A stretch of 64,000 nucleotides of DNA. It comes from Streptomyces tendae. Lineage in GTDB: Bacteria; Actinomycetota; Actinomycetes; Streptomycetales; Streptomycetaceae. The notes under the pieces are model-generated. The model searched no databases and was not told the DNA's origin. It saw only the letters and a program-made list of their open reading frames with translations. How positions within the stretch are numbered: position 1 is the first letter of the stretch; each line of letters begins with the position of its first letter. A program made the position numbers and the translations under genes. Location: assembly GCF_008632955.1 (NCBI RefSeq), contig NZ_CP043959.1:2046001-2110000 (forward strand). Direction: 5' to 3'. Below are positions 27,706 to 36,522 of this stretch, in pieces.

Positions 27706-27767
27706 GCCCCGCCGGGATGCAAGACTGTGCGTGTTCGCCTTTCCGCAGACAAGCAGGAGCGTAAGAC

Positions 27768-28139
27768 GTGAGCATCGACAAGCCCGAGATCGACTTCCCG
27801 GGCGGCGAGCCCCCGGCGGACCTCGAGATCAAGGACATCTGGGAGGGCGACGGCGAGGTGGCGAAGGCCGGCCAGACCGTCACCGTCCACTACGTGGGCG
27901 TCGCTTTCAGCACCGGCGAGGAGTTCGACGCCAGCTGGAACCGTGGCACCCCCTTCCGCTTCCCGCTGGGCGGCGGCCGGGTCATCAAGGGCTGGGACCA
28001 GGGCGTGCAGGGCATGAAGGTCGGCGGCCGCCGCCAGCTGACCATCCCCGCCCACCTCGCCTACGGCAACCAGAGCCCCACCCCGGCGATCCAGCCCGGT
28101 GAGACCCTGATCTTCGTGGTCGACCTGCTCGGCGTCTGA
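27768..28139 (+). CDS. FKBP-type peptidyl-prolyl cis-trans isomerase, single domain
   Basis: 123-residue cytoplasmic isomerase, all one FKBP fold: VTVHYVGVAFSTGEEFDASW, GGGRVIKGWDQGVQGMKVGG and LTIPAHLAYGNQSP contain the conserved aromatic and Asp active-site residues. Length is that of the minimal FKBP12 domain. GTG 27768 follows AGGAGCG. It is 62 bp after the two-domain lipoprotein and is closed by a strong terminator. Confidence 0.95.
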   Translation: MSIDKPEIDFPGGEPPADLEIKDIWEGDGEVAKAGQTVTVHYVGVAFSTGEEFDASWNRGTPFRFPLGGGRVIKGWDQGVQGMKVGGRRQLTIPAHLAYGNQSPTPAIQPGETLIFVVDLLGV

Positions 28140-28156
28140 TCCGACCGGAGTCGATC

Positions 28157-28199
28157 GCCGAGGGCCCATGCCTGTCCGGGCATGGGCCCTCGGCTTTTA
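28157..28199 (+). terminator. intrinsic terminator after the FKBP genes
   Basis: A perfect 16-bp stem (28157-28172 with 28179-28194; core CCGAGGGCCCATGCC), 6-nt loop and then TTTTA. It separates the FKBP genes from pafB. Confidence 0.85.
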
Positions 28200-28262
28200 C
28201 CGCGCCACTCCGGGGCGGTACGGTCATCGGTCGTAAGCACCATAGGGAGGCGAAGCGCGTCG

Positions 28263-29216
28263 ATGGCCATTGCCAAGGCCGAGCGGCTGATGAATCTGGC
28301 GCTGTGTCTGCTCGGGACCCGCCGGCCGCTCAGCAAGCGCGAGCTGCGCGAGTCCATCGAGGCATACCTCGAAGCGGGCTCCGACGACTCCTTCAACCGG
28401 ATGTTCGAGCGCGACAAGGACGACCTGCGCGAACTCGGACTGGTCATCGAGACCGTCGAGAACCTCGAGGGCGAGACGGGCTACCTCGCCCGCCGGGACA
28501 GCAACCGGCTGCCGGCCATCACCCTGGACGCCGAGGAGGCCGCCGCCCTCGGGCTCGCCGCGAAGGTGTGGCAGCAGGCCCGGCTCGCCGGGGCGGCCAG
28601 CGGCGCCCTGCAGAAGCTGCGCGCGGCCGGACTCCCCGAGGACGTCGACCCGTACGGCGCGCACGGCGCGCTGGAGCCGCGCATCCCGGTGCACGAGGCC
28701 GCGTTCGAGCCGCTGATGCTCGCCTGCCGGGACCGCCGGCCGGTGATCTTCGACTACCGCAAGGCCAACGCCGCCCAGCCCGAGCAGCGGCACGTCGAGC
28801 CGTGGGCGCTGGAGTGCTGGCGCGGCCACTGGTACCTGGCCGGCTGGGACCGCGACCGCGGGGCCGAGCGGGTCTTCCGGCTCTCCCGGATCACCGGCAA
28901 GGTGCGCTCGCGCGCCGGCCGGTTCACCGTCCCGGTGCCGGACGTCGTCACCGTGCGGGAGACCGTGGCGAGCTGGGCGGGGGAGACCGCCGACCGCTCG
29001 GCGCGCATCCGGCTGCGTTCCGACGCCGGCTTCCCGCTCCGGGCCAAGGCCACCTCGGTCCGGGAACTCGGGAACGGCTGGGACGAGTTGGAGATTCCGT
29101 ACGGGCACGGCCTGGACGCCTGGCTGGTGGAGTTCGGGCCCGACGTGGTGGTTGTGGAGCCCGCCGAGCTGCGGGCCGACGTGGTGGACCGGCTGCGTGC
29201 CGTGGCCAAGGGCTGA
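28263..29216 (+). CDS. pafB: WYL-domain transcriptional activator PafB
   Basis: 317 residues. An N-terminal winged helix-turn-helix (about 1-65; KRELRESIEAYLEAGSDDSF) precedes a WYL domain (about 155-205, with VEPWALECWRGHWYLAGWDR) and a C-terminal WCX region. PafB with PafC forms the activator of the LexA-independent DNA-damage response in actinobacteria; the WYL domain is thought to sense a nucleic-acid signal. Despite the name it has no role in pupylation, but it lies by pafA in most genomes. ATG 28263 is chosen for conservation of MAIAKAERLMNL; GGAGG is 12 nt upstream. Confidence 0.93.
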   Translation: MAIAKAERLMNLALCLLGTRRPLSKRELRESIEAYLEAGSDDSFNRMFERDKDDLRELGLVIETVENLEGETGYLARRDSNRLPAITLDAEEAAALGLAAKVWQQARLAGAASGALQKLRAAGLPEDVDPYGAHGALEPRIPVHEAAFEPLMLACRDRRPVIFDYRKANAAQPEQRHVEPWALECWRGHWYLAGWDRDRGAERVFRLSRITGKVRSRAGRFTVPVPDVVTVRETVASWAGETADRSARIRLRSDAGFPLRAKATSVRELGNGWDELEIPYGHGLDAWLVEFGPDVVVVEPAELRADVVDRLRAVAKG

Positions 29217-29234
29217 GGGGGAGCGGACAAGAAC

Positions 29235-30230
29235 GTGGCAGGCAAACCGGTCAGGCCCGTGAACGCCATCGACCAGACCCGGCGGATGCTCTCCCTGGTG
29301 ACGTATCTGCGCGAGCGCCCCGGCGCCCGCATCGAGGACGTGGCGCGTGCCTTCGGCATCACCGAGGACGAGCTGGTCTCCGACCTCGACGTGCTGCCCA
29401 TGTGCGGCACCAGCTTCCGCGGCGGCGACCTGCTGGACATCGACACCGACGGCGAGCGCATCTGGTGGCACAACCCGGCCGCCCTGGGCGCCGACGCGGC
29501 CGAGCCGCTGCGCCTGGCCGCCGACGAGGCGACCGCGCTGCTCGTCGCCGCCCGCGCCGTGGCCACCCTGCCGGGGCTGCGTGAGAGCGACCGGCAGGCG
29601 CTGCTGCGGGCCACCGCCAAGGTGGAGACCGCGGCCGGCGAGGCGGCGGGCGCCAGCTCCCGGCTGTCGGTGACCTTCGAGTCGGAGGGCGGTGTCTTCG
29701 CGGACGTCGACCGGGCGATCGCCGAGCGCCGCCGACTGTGGATCCGCTACTACTCGCCGGCCCGCGACGAGGTCACCGAGCGGGAGATCGACCCCATCCG
29801 CCTGGTCAGCGTCGGCCACACCTACGTCGAGGCGTGGTGCCGCCGCTCCGAGGCGCGCCGCACCTTCCGGCTCGACCGGGTCGCCGAGATCAAGATCCTC
29901 GACGAGCCGTCCGCGCCGCCCGAGGTGGAGCTGCGCGACCTGTCCGAGGGACTGGTGCAGCCCGCGGCCGAGGACCCGGAGGTGGTGGTCGAGGTCGGGC
30001 CGGGCGGCCGTTGGGTCGCCGAGTACTACCCGCACGACAGCGCCGATGAGCTTCCCGACGGCGGGCTCCGTATCACCCTGCGCACCCCCGACCCCGCGTC
30101 GCTCAGACGGCTGGCCCTGCGGCTCGGCCGGGACGGCCGCATCGTGGCACCGCAGGAGCTGGCCGAGAGCGCCCGCCGGGCGGCCCGTGAGGCGCTGGCG
30201 GCGTACGACGGGGTCGAGGCGGCCGGATGA
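29235..30230 (+). CDS. pafC: WYL-domain transcriptional activator PafC
   Basis: 331 residues, same architecture as PafB: HTH (about 10-70; RIEDVARAFGITEDELVSDL), WYL domain (about 155-205; IRLVSVGHTYVEAWCRRSEARRTF in pieces) and WCX C-terminus (SLRRLALRLGRDGRIV). It pairs with PafB to activate RecA-NDp type promoters, probably including the one at 33231-33253. GTG start 18 bp after the pafB stop, so the two are translationally linked. Confidence 0.93.
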   Translation: MAGKPVRPVNAIDQTRRMLSLVTYLRERPGARIEDVARAFGITEDELVSDLDVLPMCGTSFRGGDLLDIDTDGERIWWHNPAALGADAAEPLRLAADEATALLVAARAVATLPGLRESDRQALLRATAKVETAAGEAAGASSRLSVTFESEGGVFADVDRAIAERRRLWIRYYSPARDEVTEREIDPIRLVSVGHTYVEAWCRRSEARRTFRLDRVAEIKILDEPSAPPEVELRDLSEGLVQPAAEDPEVVVEVGPGGRWVAEYYPHDSADELPDGGLRITLRTPDPASLRRLALRLGRDGRIVAPQELAESARRAAREALAAYDGVEAAG

Positions 30231-30261
30231 CCGGGCAGGACGACAGGCAGGAGCGAGTGCT

Positions 30262-30555
30262 TTGAGCGAGTCGGCGACCACAGGGGCACGGGGCATGACG
30301 GCGGCGTCCGCGTTCGCCGGGATGAGGAGCGTGGCCCCGGTGATGTTCCGGGCGGGCTGCCCGGACTGCCGGGGACGCTTCGAACTCGCCGCGAGCGCGC
30401 TGCGGCTGGCGATCGGCGCCAGCAGCCGCACCACGTTCTACTCCTTCACCTGCCCCGAGTGCGGCGCGGCCGTCCGCAAGCCGGCGGGGGAGCGGATCGT
30501 GGAGCTGCTGACCGGCGGCGGGGTGCGTACCCTGCGGCTGCACTCGACCGTCTAG
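30262..30555 (+). CDS. small zinc-ribbon protein of unknown function
   Basis: 97 residues. Two CxxC pairs (GCPDCRG and TCPECGA) about 30 residues apart make a zinc ribbon; between them lies a hydrophobic, Ala-rich segment. A TTG at 30262 is preferred because GGCAGGAG lies 8 nt upstream; the first ATG (30295) would give 86 residues and keeps both CxxC pairs. It follows pafC by 31 bp and may be cotranscribed. No named family is recognised. Confidence 0.7.
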   Translation: MSESATTGARGMTAASAFAGMRSVAPVMFRAGCPDCRGRFELAASALRLAIGASSRTTFYSFTCPECGAAVRKPAGERIVELLTGGGVRTLRLHSTV

Positions 30556-30558
30556 GCT
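30553..30558 (+). promoter_or_regulatory. -10 element overlapping a stop codon, leaderless start of the next gene
   Basis: TAGGCT contains the TAG stop of the zinc-ribbon gene and ends 7 nt before the ATG at 30566, with no Shine-Dalgarno. The arrangement matches that at pafA. Confidence 0.45.
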
Positions 30559-30565
30559 CGTCGTC

Positions 30566-30760
30566 ATGTTCTGGCCGATGTTCGCCGTCGCCCTGGGATT
30601 CCTGGGACTGTCGGTGCTCGCAGTGCTCGCCGTCCGGGTCTTCGTCGAGGCGGAGCGCCTCGGCAGGCAGGTCGCGGACTCGGCCCGGCGTATCGGCCGC
30701 GCGGCTGAGGACCTGGAGCGCGCCGCCGCGAGTACGGCCCGGTCCGCCGAGGCCCTGTGA
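30566..30760 (+). CDS. small single-pass membrane protein
   Basis: 64 residues: one N-terminal transmembrane helix (about 3-24, FAVALGFLGLSVLAVLAVRVF) and a cytoplasmic-type charged helix with Arg/Glu/Ala heptads (ERLGRQVADSARRI...DLERAAAS), likely a coiled coil. No known family. It sits upstream of tatA on the same strand and the overall plan (one helix plus amphipathic segment) is Tat-like, but it lacks the TatA FG hinge. Confidence 0.65.
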   Translation: MFWPMFAVALGFLGLSVLAVLAVRVFVEAERLGRQVADSARRIGRAAEDLERAAASTARSAEAL

Positions 30761-30950
30761 CGTCGACCGGCACACCCGCCGTCCGGCCGGGACGCCGTCG
30801 CCGCCCTGTCACCGTCCGGGCCCCGGCAGGTACGCTGCTGATCGCGGCCCGGATAACGAGGCCCGGGCCGCGGACGGGAGTACGCACAGGGATTGCCGGA
30901 CGTTTACCTCTGGGCGTTACGATCGCTGTCTGCACCGTCCTTCGGACGCA

Positions 30951-30968
30951 TGTCCGACCGGTCGGACA
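30951..30968. promoter_or_regulatory. 18-bp perfect palindrome upstream of tatA
   Basis: TGTCCGACCGGTCGGACA, with no spacer, ends 39 bp before the tatA ATG. The size and symmetry suit a dimeric regulator site. No regulator can be assigned. Confidence 0.5.
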
Positions 30969-31007
30969 GCCACCCACCCACCCGCCTCGGTGAGAAGGTA
31001 AAGACTT

Positions 31008-31289
31008 ATGGGACGGCTCGGACCTACCGAGATCATTCTGATCCTCGTCGTCATCATCCTGCTGTTCGGTGCGAAGAAGCTTCCCGACATGGCGCGGTCG
31101 CTCGGCAAGTCCGCCCGCATCCTGAAGAGCGAGGCGAAGGCGATGAAGGAGGACAACAAGTCCTCCGCTCCGGCCGACCCGCCGGCCACCGGCGAGCAGC
31201 CCCCGGCGCAGCGCACCATCCAGGCCGCCCCCGGCGACGTGACCAGCTCCCGCCCGGTCACGGAGCCGACGGACACGACCAAGCGCTGA
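31008..31289 (+). CDS. tatA: Sec-independent protein translocase subunit TatA
   Basis: 93-residue twin-arginine translocase pore subunit. One N-terminal membrane helix ([13 protein letters not shown]) ends in the [21 protein letters not shown] hinge and amphipathic helix typical of TatA; the tail is polar and disordered. It oligomerises with TatBC to export folded proteins. ATG follows GAGAAGG. It is 47 bp upstream of tatC. Confidence 0.96.
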   Translation: MGRLGPTEIILILVVIILLFGAKKLPDMARSLGKSARILKSEAKAMKEDNKSSAPADPPATGEQPPAQRTIQAAPGDVTSSRPVTEPTDTTKR

Positions 31290-31336
31290 CGCAGGGCCGG
31301 TGACCTCCGGCCCGCTGCACGAGATGGGAACGTGGG

Positions 31337-32251
31337 TTGCTCAAGTCTGCCCGCCAACAGGAGAGGGACCCCGAGGGGCGGATGCCGCTCGTGGATCACC
31401 TGCGCGAGCTGCGCAACCGCCTGGCCAAGGCCGTGCTCGCGATCGTCGTGGTGTCGATCGTCGCCGCGTTCTACAGCGAGCAGCTCATGCAGTTCCTCGC
31501 GGAGCCGGTGCCGAAGTGCGACAGCCTGACGAACAGTGACGGCGGCAACTGCGCCATCGTGTCGTTCAACACGCTGACGTCGCCGTTCACCACGACGATC
31601 AAGGTGAGCCTGATGGCCGGCCTGGTCGTCTCCAGTCCGGTGTGGCTCTACCAGCTGTGGGCCTTCGTCGCGCCCGGACTCCACAAGCACGAGAAGAAGT
31701 ACACCTACGTCTTCGTCTCGGCCGCCGTGCCGCTGTTCGCCGGCGGCGCCCTGCTGTCGTACGTGATCCTTCCCGTCAGCATCAAGGTGCTGCTGAGCCT
31801 CACGCCCGGGGGATCGGCGAACATCCTGTCGCTCGACGAGGTGCTCGACTTCACCATCCGCATGGTGCTGGTCTTCGGGCTGGCCTTCGAGCTCCCGCTG
31901 CTGCTGGTCATGCTGAACATGGTCGGCATCGTCTCCGGCCGCCGGATGCTCGGCTGGTGGCGTGGTGTCGTCATGGGTGTCTTCGTCTTCGGCGCGGTCG
32001 CGACGCCCACCACCGACCCGGTGGGCATGCTCGCGCTGTCCGTGCCGATCATCGTCCTGTTCTTCTTCGCCGTGGGCTTCTCCCTGCTGAACGACAGACG
32101 GCGGGCCCGCCGGGAGTCCGAGGGACTCGCCGACGACGAGGCCTCCGAGCTGGACCTGACCCCGGAGGACGTCGAACCGGCGGAACCGGTCAAGGCGCTG
32201 CCCGAGCAGACGACCAGGGACCGGGTCAACGGTTATGACGACGTGACCTGA
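31337..32251 (+). CDS. tatC: Sec-independent protein translocase subunit TatC
   Basis: 304-residue polytopic membrane protein that recognises twin-arginine signal peptides. N-terminal MPLVDHLRELRNRL is the conserved TatC start block, followed by six transmembrane helices; the FxxE-type region is in FGLAFELPLLLVML. The C-terminus is acidic. TTG 31337 is taken as start because the DPEGRMPLVDHL block is preceded by conserved basic residues in Streptomyces TatC; ATG 31382 is the alternative. Confidence 0.95.
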   Translation: MLKSARQQERDPEGRMPLVDHLRELRNRLAKAVLAIVVVSIVAAFYSEQLMQFLAEPVPKCDSLTNSDGGNCAIVSFNTLTSPFTTTIKVSLMAGLVVSSPVWLYQLWAFVAPGLHKHEKKYTYVFVSAAVPLFAGGALLSYVILPVSIKVLLSLTPGGSANILSLDEVLDFTIRMVLVFGLAFELPLLLVMLNMVGIVSGRRMLGWWRGVVMGVFVFGAVATPTTDPVGMLALSVPIIVLFFFAVGFSLLNDRRRARRESEGLADDEASELDLTPEDVEPAEPVKALPEQTTRDRVNGYDDVT

Positions 32252-32269
32252 GGACGGCCCGGGAACTCG

Positions 32270-32275
32270 TAGGGT
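32270..32275 (+). promoter_or_regulatory. -10 element of the lipid kinase gene, leaderless
   Basis: TAGGGT ends 7 nt before the GTG at 32283 and no ribosome-binding site is present. Confidence 0.45.
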
Positions 32276-32282
32276 CGCTCCC

Positions 32283-33173
32283 GTGACCAGCGAGATCACC
32301 CTCTTCGTGAACCCCACCGCGGGCGGCGGCCGGGGCGCCCGCGCGGCGCGTCCGGCCGCCGCCGCGTTGCGGGACGCCGGCTTCCAGGTCCGCACCGTGA
32401 CCGGCGACGACCCCACGGACGCGCTGTCCCGGGCGCGTGCCGCCGTGGAGGAGGGGACCGGAGCCCTGATCGCCGTCGGCGGCGACGGCATGGCCAACCT
32501 CGCCCTGCAGGCCGTCGTCGGCACCGGTACCCCGTTCGGCCTGGTGGCCGCGGGGACCGGCAACGACTTCGCCCGCGCGCTCGGCATGCCGCTGCGGGAA
32601 CCGGCCGCGGCCGGCCGGATGATCGCCGACGCCCTCAAGAGCGGCCGGGTCCGCGACATCGACCTGGGCCGGATCGGTGACCGGTGGTTCGGTGCCGTGC
32701 TCGCCTCCGGTTTCGACTCCCGGGTCAACGACCGCGGCAACCGGATGCGCGCGCCGCTCGGACGCTTCAAGTACGACGTGGCGATGGTCGCCGAGCTGGC
32801 CGCCTTCCGGCCGCTGCCGTACCGGATCACCCTGGACGGGGGCGAGGTCCGTGAGGTGGAGGCGACGCTGGTGGCGGTCGGGAACGGGCCCTCGTACGGC
32901 GGCGGCATGCGGATCTGCCCCGGGGCGGACCTCACCGACGGGCTGTTCGACATCACGGTGGTGGGCGAGTGCAGCCGGGCCACGCTGCTGCGGGTGTTCC
33001 CGCGGGTCTACCGGGGGACGCACGTCGACCATCCGGTGGTGACGGTGCTGCGGGCCGCGCGTGTGGAACTGGTCGCCGAGGACGTCACCGGCTACGCGGA
33101 CGGGGAACTGGTGGGAGCACTGCCACTGACCGCGCACTGCGTGCCGGGGGCGGTCCGCGTGGTCGGTCCGTAG
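32283..33173 (+). CDS. diacylglycerol kinase-family lipid kinase (YegS/DagK type)
   Basis: 296 residues. Catalytic-domain motifs: VNPTAGGGRG at the N-terminus (phosphate binding), VGGDGMANLAL (GGDG nucleotide loop) and VAAGTGNDFARALGMPL (GTGNDFAR). A beta-sandwich C-terminal domain follows. It phosphorylates diacylglycerol or a related lipid at the membrane face. It is 31 bp after tatC but has its own start-adjacent -10, so it may be transcribed both from the tat operon and alone. Confidence 0.9.
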   Translation: MTSEITLFVNPTAGGGRGARAARPAAAALRDAGFQVRTVTGDDPTDALSRARAAVEEGTGALIAVGGDGMANLALQAVVGTGTPFGLVAAGTGNDFARALGMPLREPAAAGRMIADALKSGRVRDIDLGRIGDRWFGAVLASGFDSRVNDRGNRMRAPLGRFKYDVAMVAELAAFRPLPYRITLDGGEVREVEATLVAVGNGPSYGGGMRICPGADLTDGLFDITVVGECSRATLLRVFPRVYRGTHVDHPVVTVLRAARVELVAEDVTGYADGELVGALPLTAHCVPGAVRVVGP

Positions 33174-33230
33174 GGGCGTTCCCCGGCGTTCTCCCACCTC
33201 ACGCGGCCGATCCGGATAATGATCGTCCTG

Positions 33231-33253
33231 TTGTCGGTGCGGCCCGGTACGCT
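33231..33253 (+). promoter_or_regulatory. PafBC-type DNA-damage promoter of the helicase gene
   Basis: TTGTCGGTG (33231-33239), 8 bp, TACGCT (33248-33253) matches the RecA-NDp consensus TTGTCRGTG-N8-TAnnnT at every fixed position. Transcription would start about 3-5 nt before the ATG at 33264, giving a nearly leaderless message. The activator genes pafB and pafC lie 3 kb upstream. Confidence 0.75.
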
Positions 33254-33263
33254 CGAAAGCACG

Positions 33264-36077
33264 ATGACAGAGGATCTCTCACCGGCCGAGCGGTACGCGG
33301 CAGCACGCAGGCGCGCTGCCGAGCAGGCCACCTCGCTCGCCTCCTTCCGCGAGATGTACGACTTCGGCCTCGACCCGTTCCAGATCGAGGCCTGCCAGGC
33401 CCTGGAGGCGGGGAAGGGCGTCCTGGTCGCCGCCCCCACCGGATCCGGCAAGACGATCGTCGGCGAGTTCGCCGTCCACCTCGCCCTCCAGCAGGGCAAG
33501 AAGTGCTTCTACACGACCCCCATCAAGGCGCTGTCGAACCAGAAGTACGCCGATCTGAGCCGCCGCTACGGCTCCGGCAAGGTGGGCCTGCTCACCGGTG
33601 ACAACAGCGTCAACTCCGACGCCCCCGTGGTCGTGATGACCACGGAGGTCCTGCGGAACATGCTGTACGCGGGCTCGCAGACGCTGCTCGGCCTCGGCTA
33701 CGTGGTGATGGACGAGGTGCACTACCTCTCCGACCGCTTCCGCGGCGCGGTGTGGGAGGAAGTGATCATCCACCTCCCGGAGTCGGTGACGCTGGTCTCC
33801 CTCTCCGCGACCGTGTCGAACGCGGAGGAGTTCGGCGACTGGCTGGACACCGTCCGCGGCGACACCGAGGTGATCGTCTCCGAGCACCGGCCCGTCCCGC
33901 TGTTCCAGCACGTACTGGCCGGCCGCCGGATCTACGACCTGTTCGAGGAGGGGGAGGGCCGCAAGAAGGCCGTCAACCCCGACCTCACCCGCATGGCCCG
34001 GCTGGAGGCGAGCCGCCCGTCCTGGGGTGACCGCCGGCGGGGGCGCAACAACATGCGGGAGGCCGACCGTGAGCGGGAGCGCAGACAGCGCTCGCGGGTG
34101 TGGACGCCGAGCCGGCCGGAGGTCATCGAGCGGCTGGACTCCGAGGGCCTGCTGCCCGCCATCACCTTCATCTTCAGCCGCGCCGCCTGCGAGGCCGCGG
34201 TGCAGCAGTGCCTGTTCGCGGGCCTGCGGCTCAACGACGAGGAGGCGCGGGCCAAGGTCCGCGACCTGGTCGAGGAGCGCACCGCCTCCATCCCGGCCGA
34301 GGACCTGCACGTCCTCGGCTACTACGAGTGGCTGGAGGGCCTGGAGCGCGGCATAGCGGCGCACCACGCGGGCATGCTCCCGACCTTCAAGGAGGTCGTC
34401 GAGGAGCTGTTCGTGCGCGGGCTGGTCAAGGCCGTGTTCGCGACCGAGACCCTCGCCCTCGGCATCAACATGCCCGCCCGCTCGGTGGTGCTGGAGAAAC
34501 TGGTCAAGTGGAACGGCGAGCAGCACGCCGACATCACGCCCGGCGAGTACACCCAGCTGACCGGCCGGGCGGGCCGGCGCGGCATCGACGTCGAGGGCCA
34601 CGCCGTGGTGCTGTGGCAGCGCGGGATGAACCCCGAGCACCTGGCGGGACTGGCCGGCACGCGCACCTATCCGCTGCGCTCCAGCTTCAAGCCGTCGTAC
34701 AACATGGCGGTCAACCTGGTCGAGCAGTTCGGGCGGCACCGGTCGCGGGAGCTGCTGGAGACGTCGTTCGCGCAGTTCCAGGCGGACAAGTCGGTCGTCG
34801 GCATCTCGCGCCAGGTGCAGCGCAACGAGGAGGGTCTGGAGGGCTACAAGGCCTCGATGACCTGCCACCTCGGCGACTTCGAGGAGTACGCCCGGCTGCG
34901 CCGCGAGCTGAAGGACCGGGAGAACGAGCTGGCCCGGCAGGGCACCGCGCAGCGGCGCGCGGAGGCGGCCGTCGCGCTGGAGAAGCTCAAGCCCGGTGAC
35001 GTCATCCACGTGCCCACCGGCAAGTACGCCGGGCTGGCGCTGGTGCTCGACCCGGGGCTGCCCGCGGGCCGCACCAACGGCCACCGGGGCGTGGAGTACC
35101 ACGACGGTCCGCGCCCGCTGGTGCTGACCGCCGAACGGCAGGTGAAGCGGCTGGTGTCGATCGACTTCCCGGTGCCGGTGGAGCCGCTGGAGCGGATGCG
35201 GATCCCCAAGTCCTTCAACGCGCGTTCCCCGCAGTCCCGCCGTGACCTGGCCTCCGCGCTGCGCACCAAGGCCGGGCACATCGTGCCGGACCGGCACCAC
35301 AAGAACCGTTCCCCGGCGGCCGACGACCGGGAGATCGCGCGGCTGCGCAAGGCGCTGCGGGCGCACCCGTGCCACGGCTGCCAGGACCGTGAGGACCACG
35401 CCCGCTGGGCCGAGCGCTACCACCGGCTGATGCGGGACACCTCGCAGCTGGAGCGGCGCATCGAGGGCCGGACGAACACCATCGCCCGTACCTTCGACCG
35501 GATCGTGGCGCTGCTGACCGAGATGGACTACCTGCGCGGCGACGAGGTCACCGAGCACGGCAAGCGGCTGGCGCGGCTGTACGGCGAACTCGACCTGCTG
35601 GCCAGCGAATGCCTGCGCGAGCGCGTCTGGGAGGGCCTCGGCCCCGCCGAACTCGCCGCGTGCGTGTCGGCGTTGGTGTACGAGTCACGGGTCGCCGACG
35701 ACGCGATGGCGCCCAAGCTGCCCTCGGGCAAGGCGAAGGCGGCGCTCGGCGAGATGGTCCGCATCTGGGGCAGGCTGGACGCGCTGGAGGAGGACTTCCG
35801 GATCAGCCAGACCGAGGGTGTGGGTCAGCGCGAGCCCGACCTGGGCTTCGCCTGGGCCGCCTACATGTGGGCCTCCGGCAAGGGCCTGGACGAGGTGCTG
35901 CGCGAGGCGGAGATGCCGGCCGGTGACTTCGTGCGCTGGTGCAAGCAGGTCATCGACGTGCTGGGGCAGATCTCCGCCGCCGCCCCGGTCGCGGAGAACT
36001 CGACGGTCGCGAAGAACGCCCGCAAGGCGGTCGACGGTCTGCTGCGCGGGGTGGTGGCCTACTCCTCCGTGGGCTGA
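33264..36077 (+). CDS. Ski2/HelY-family DEAD/DEAH-box helicase
   Basis: 937-residue superfamily 2 helicase. Walker A APTGSGKT (58-64), motif Ia TTPIKALSNQKY, motif II DEVH (150-153), motif III SLSATVSN and motif VI QLTGRAGRRGID are all present, followed by the long DSHCT-type C-terminal domain (ELDLLASECLRERVWEGL...) of Ski2/Mtr4 relatives. The orthologue in mycobacteria is HelY, a DNA-damage-induced gene beside the tat genes. Role inferred: ATP-dependent unwinding of structured RNA or DNA during stress. ATG 33264 starts MTEDLSPAERYAAA; no Shine-Dalgarno, in line with the start-proximal promoter. Confidence 0.93.
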   Translation: MTEDLSPAERYAAARRRAAEQATSLASFREMYDFGLDPFQIEACQALEAGKGVLVAAPTGSGKTIVGEFAVHLALQQGKKCFYTTPIKALSNQKYADLSRRYGSGKVGLLTGDNSVNSDAPVVVMTTEVLRNMLYAGSQTLLGLGYVVMDEVHYLSDRFRGAVWEEVIIHLPESVTLVSLSATVSNAEEFGDWLDTVRGDTEVIVSEHRPVPLFQHVLAGRRIYDLFEEGEGRKKAVNPDLTRMARLEASRPSWGDRRRGRNNMREADRERERRQRSRVWTPSRPEVIERLDSEGLLPAITFIFSRAACEAAVQQCLFAGLRLNDEEARAKVRDLVEERTASIPAEDLHVLGYYEWLEGLERGIAAHHAGMLPTFKEVVEELFVRGLVKAVFATETLALGINMPARSVVLEKLVKWNGEQHADITPGEYTQLTGRAGRRGIDVEGHAVVLWQRGMNPEHLAGLAGTRTYPLRSSFKPSYNMAVNLVEQFGRHRSRELLETSFAQFQADKSVVGISRQVQRNEEGLEGYKASMTCHLGDFEEYARLRRELKDRENELARQGTAQRRAEAAVALEKLKPGDVIHVPTGKYAGLALVLDPGLPAGRTNGHRGVEYHDGPRPLVLTAERQVKRLVSIDFPVPVEPLERMRIPKSFNARSPQSRRDLASALRTKAGHIVPDRHHKNRSPAADDREIARLRKALRAHPCHGCQDREDHARWAERYHRLMRDTSQLERRIEGRTNTIARTFDRIVALLTEMDYLRGDEVTEHGKRLARLYGELDLLASECLRERVWEGLGPAELAACVSALVYESRVADDAMAPKLPSGKAKAALGEMVRIWGRLDALEEDFRISQTEGVGQREPDLGFAWAAYMWASGKGLDEVLREAEMPAGDFVRWCKQVIDVLGQISAAAPVAENSTVAKNARKAVDGLLRGVVAYSSVG

Positions 36078-36106
36078 CCCCCTCCATCCCCGCCCGACGT
36101 TCCGCC

Positions 36107-36143
36107 CGGAAGCCCGGTGCGCCCCGCGCGCGCCGGGCTTCCG
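36107..36143 (+). terminator. terminator after the helicase gene
   Basis: Perfect 11-bp stem CGGAAGCCCGG / CCGGGCTTCCG with a GC-rich 15-nt loop, 30 bp past the stop. The rest of the gap to 36522 (about 380 bp) holds no gene; it has a small inverted repeat CTCACC-N6-GGTGAG near 36266 and a TAAGCT -10 candidate near 36424. Confidence 0.7.
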
Positions 36144-36522
36144 CGCTGAGCGCGCTCCCGTGAGGGGGCTTGACCGGAGAACCGGGCGGGCAGGATGAGG
36201 TCGCCCGGGTGTCCCGCCGGTCGCCCCGGCGCCTCGCCCCGTCGTCCCGACCGGCGCCCGGGGAGCGCCTCACCAGTGACGGTGAGTGGCTGTCGTACGT
36301 CTGTGCGCGGTAACGGATTGTGTTCGAACGGCGCCGGACCGTGGAACGTCTTCGAGCGTACTCCTGCCTCAGGGGCCGTTTCCGGCACTTGCTGAATATG
36401 ACATGGCGATGATCCCGTCGGACTAAGCTCGCCCGCAGCGCACCGAGTTGAGACGAATTCGTGCGCTTGTTCCCTTATGCGCACCTTCCCGACCGTCAGT
36501 CGATACGCTTCAGAGGGCTCAC

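Noticed and set aside
30757..30993. 78-codon frame overlapping the small membrane gene by GTGA
   Set aside because: The product is Arg/Pro/Thr-rich with no motif, and it covers the likely tatA promoter and the 18-bp palindrome.
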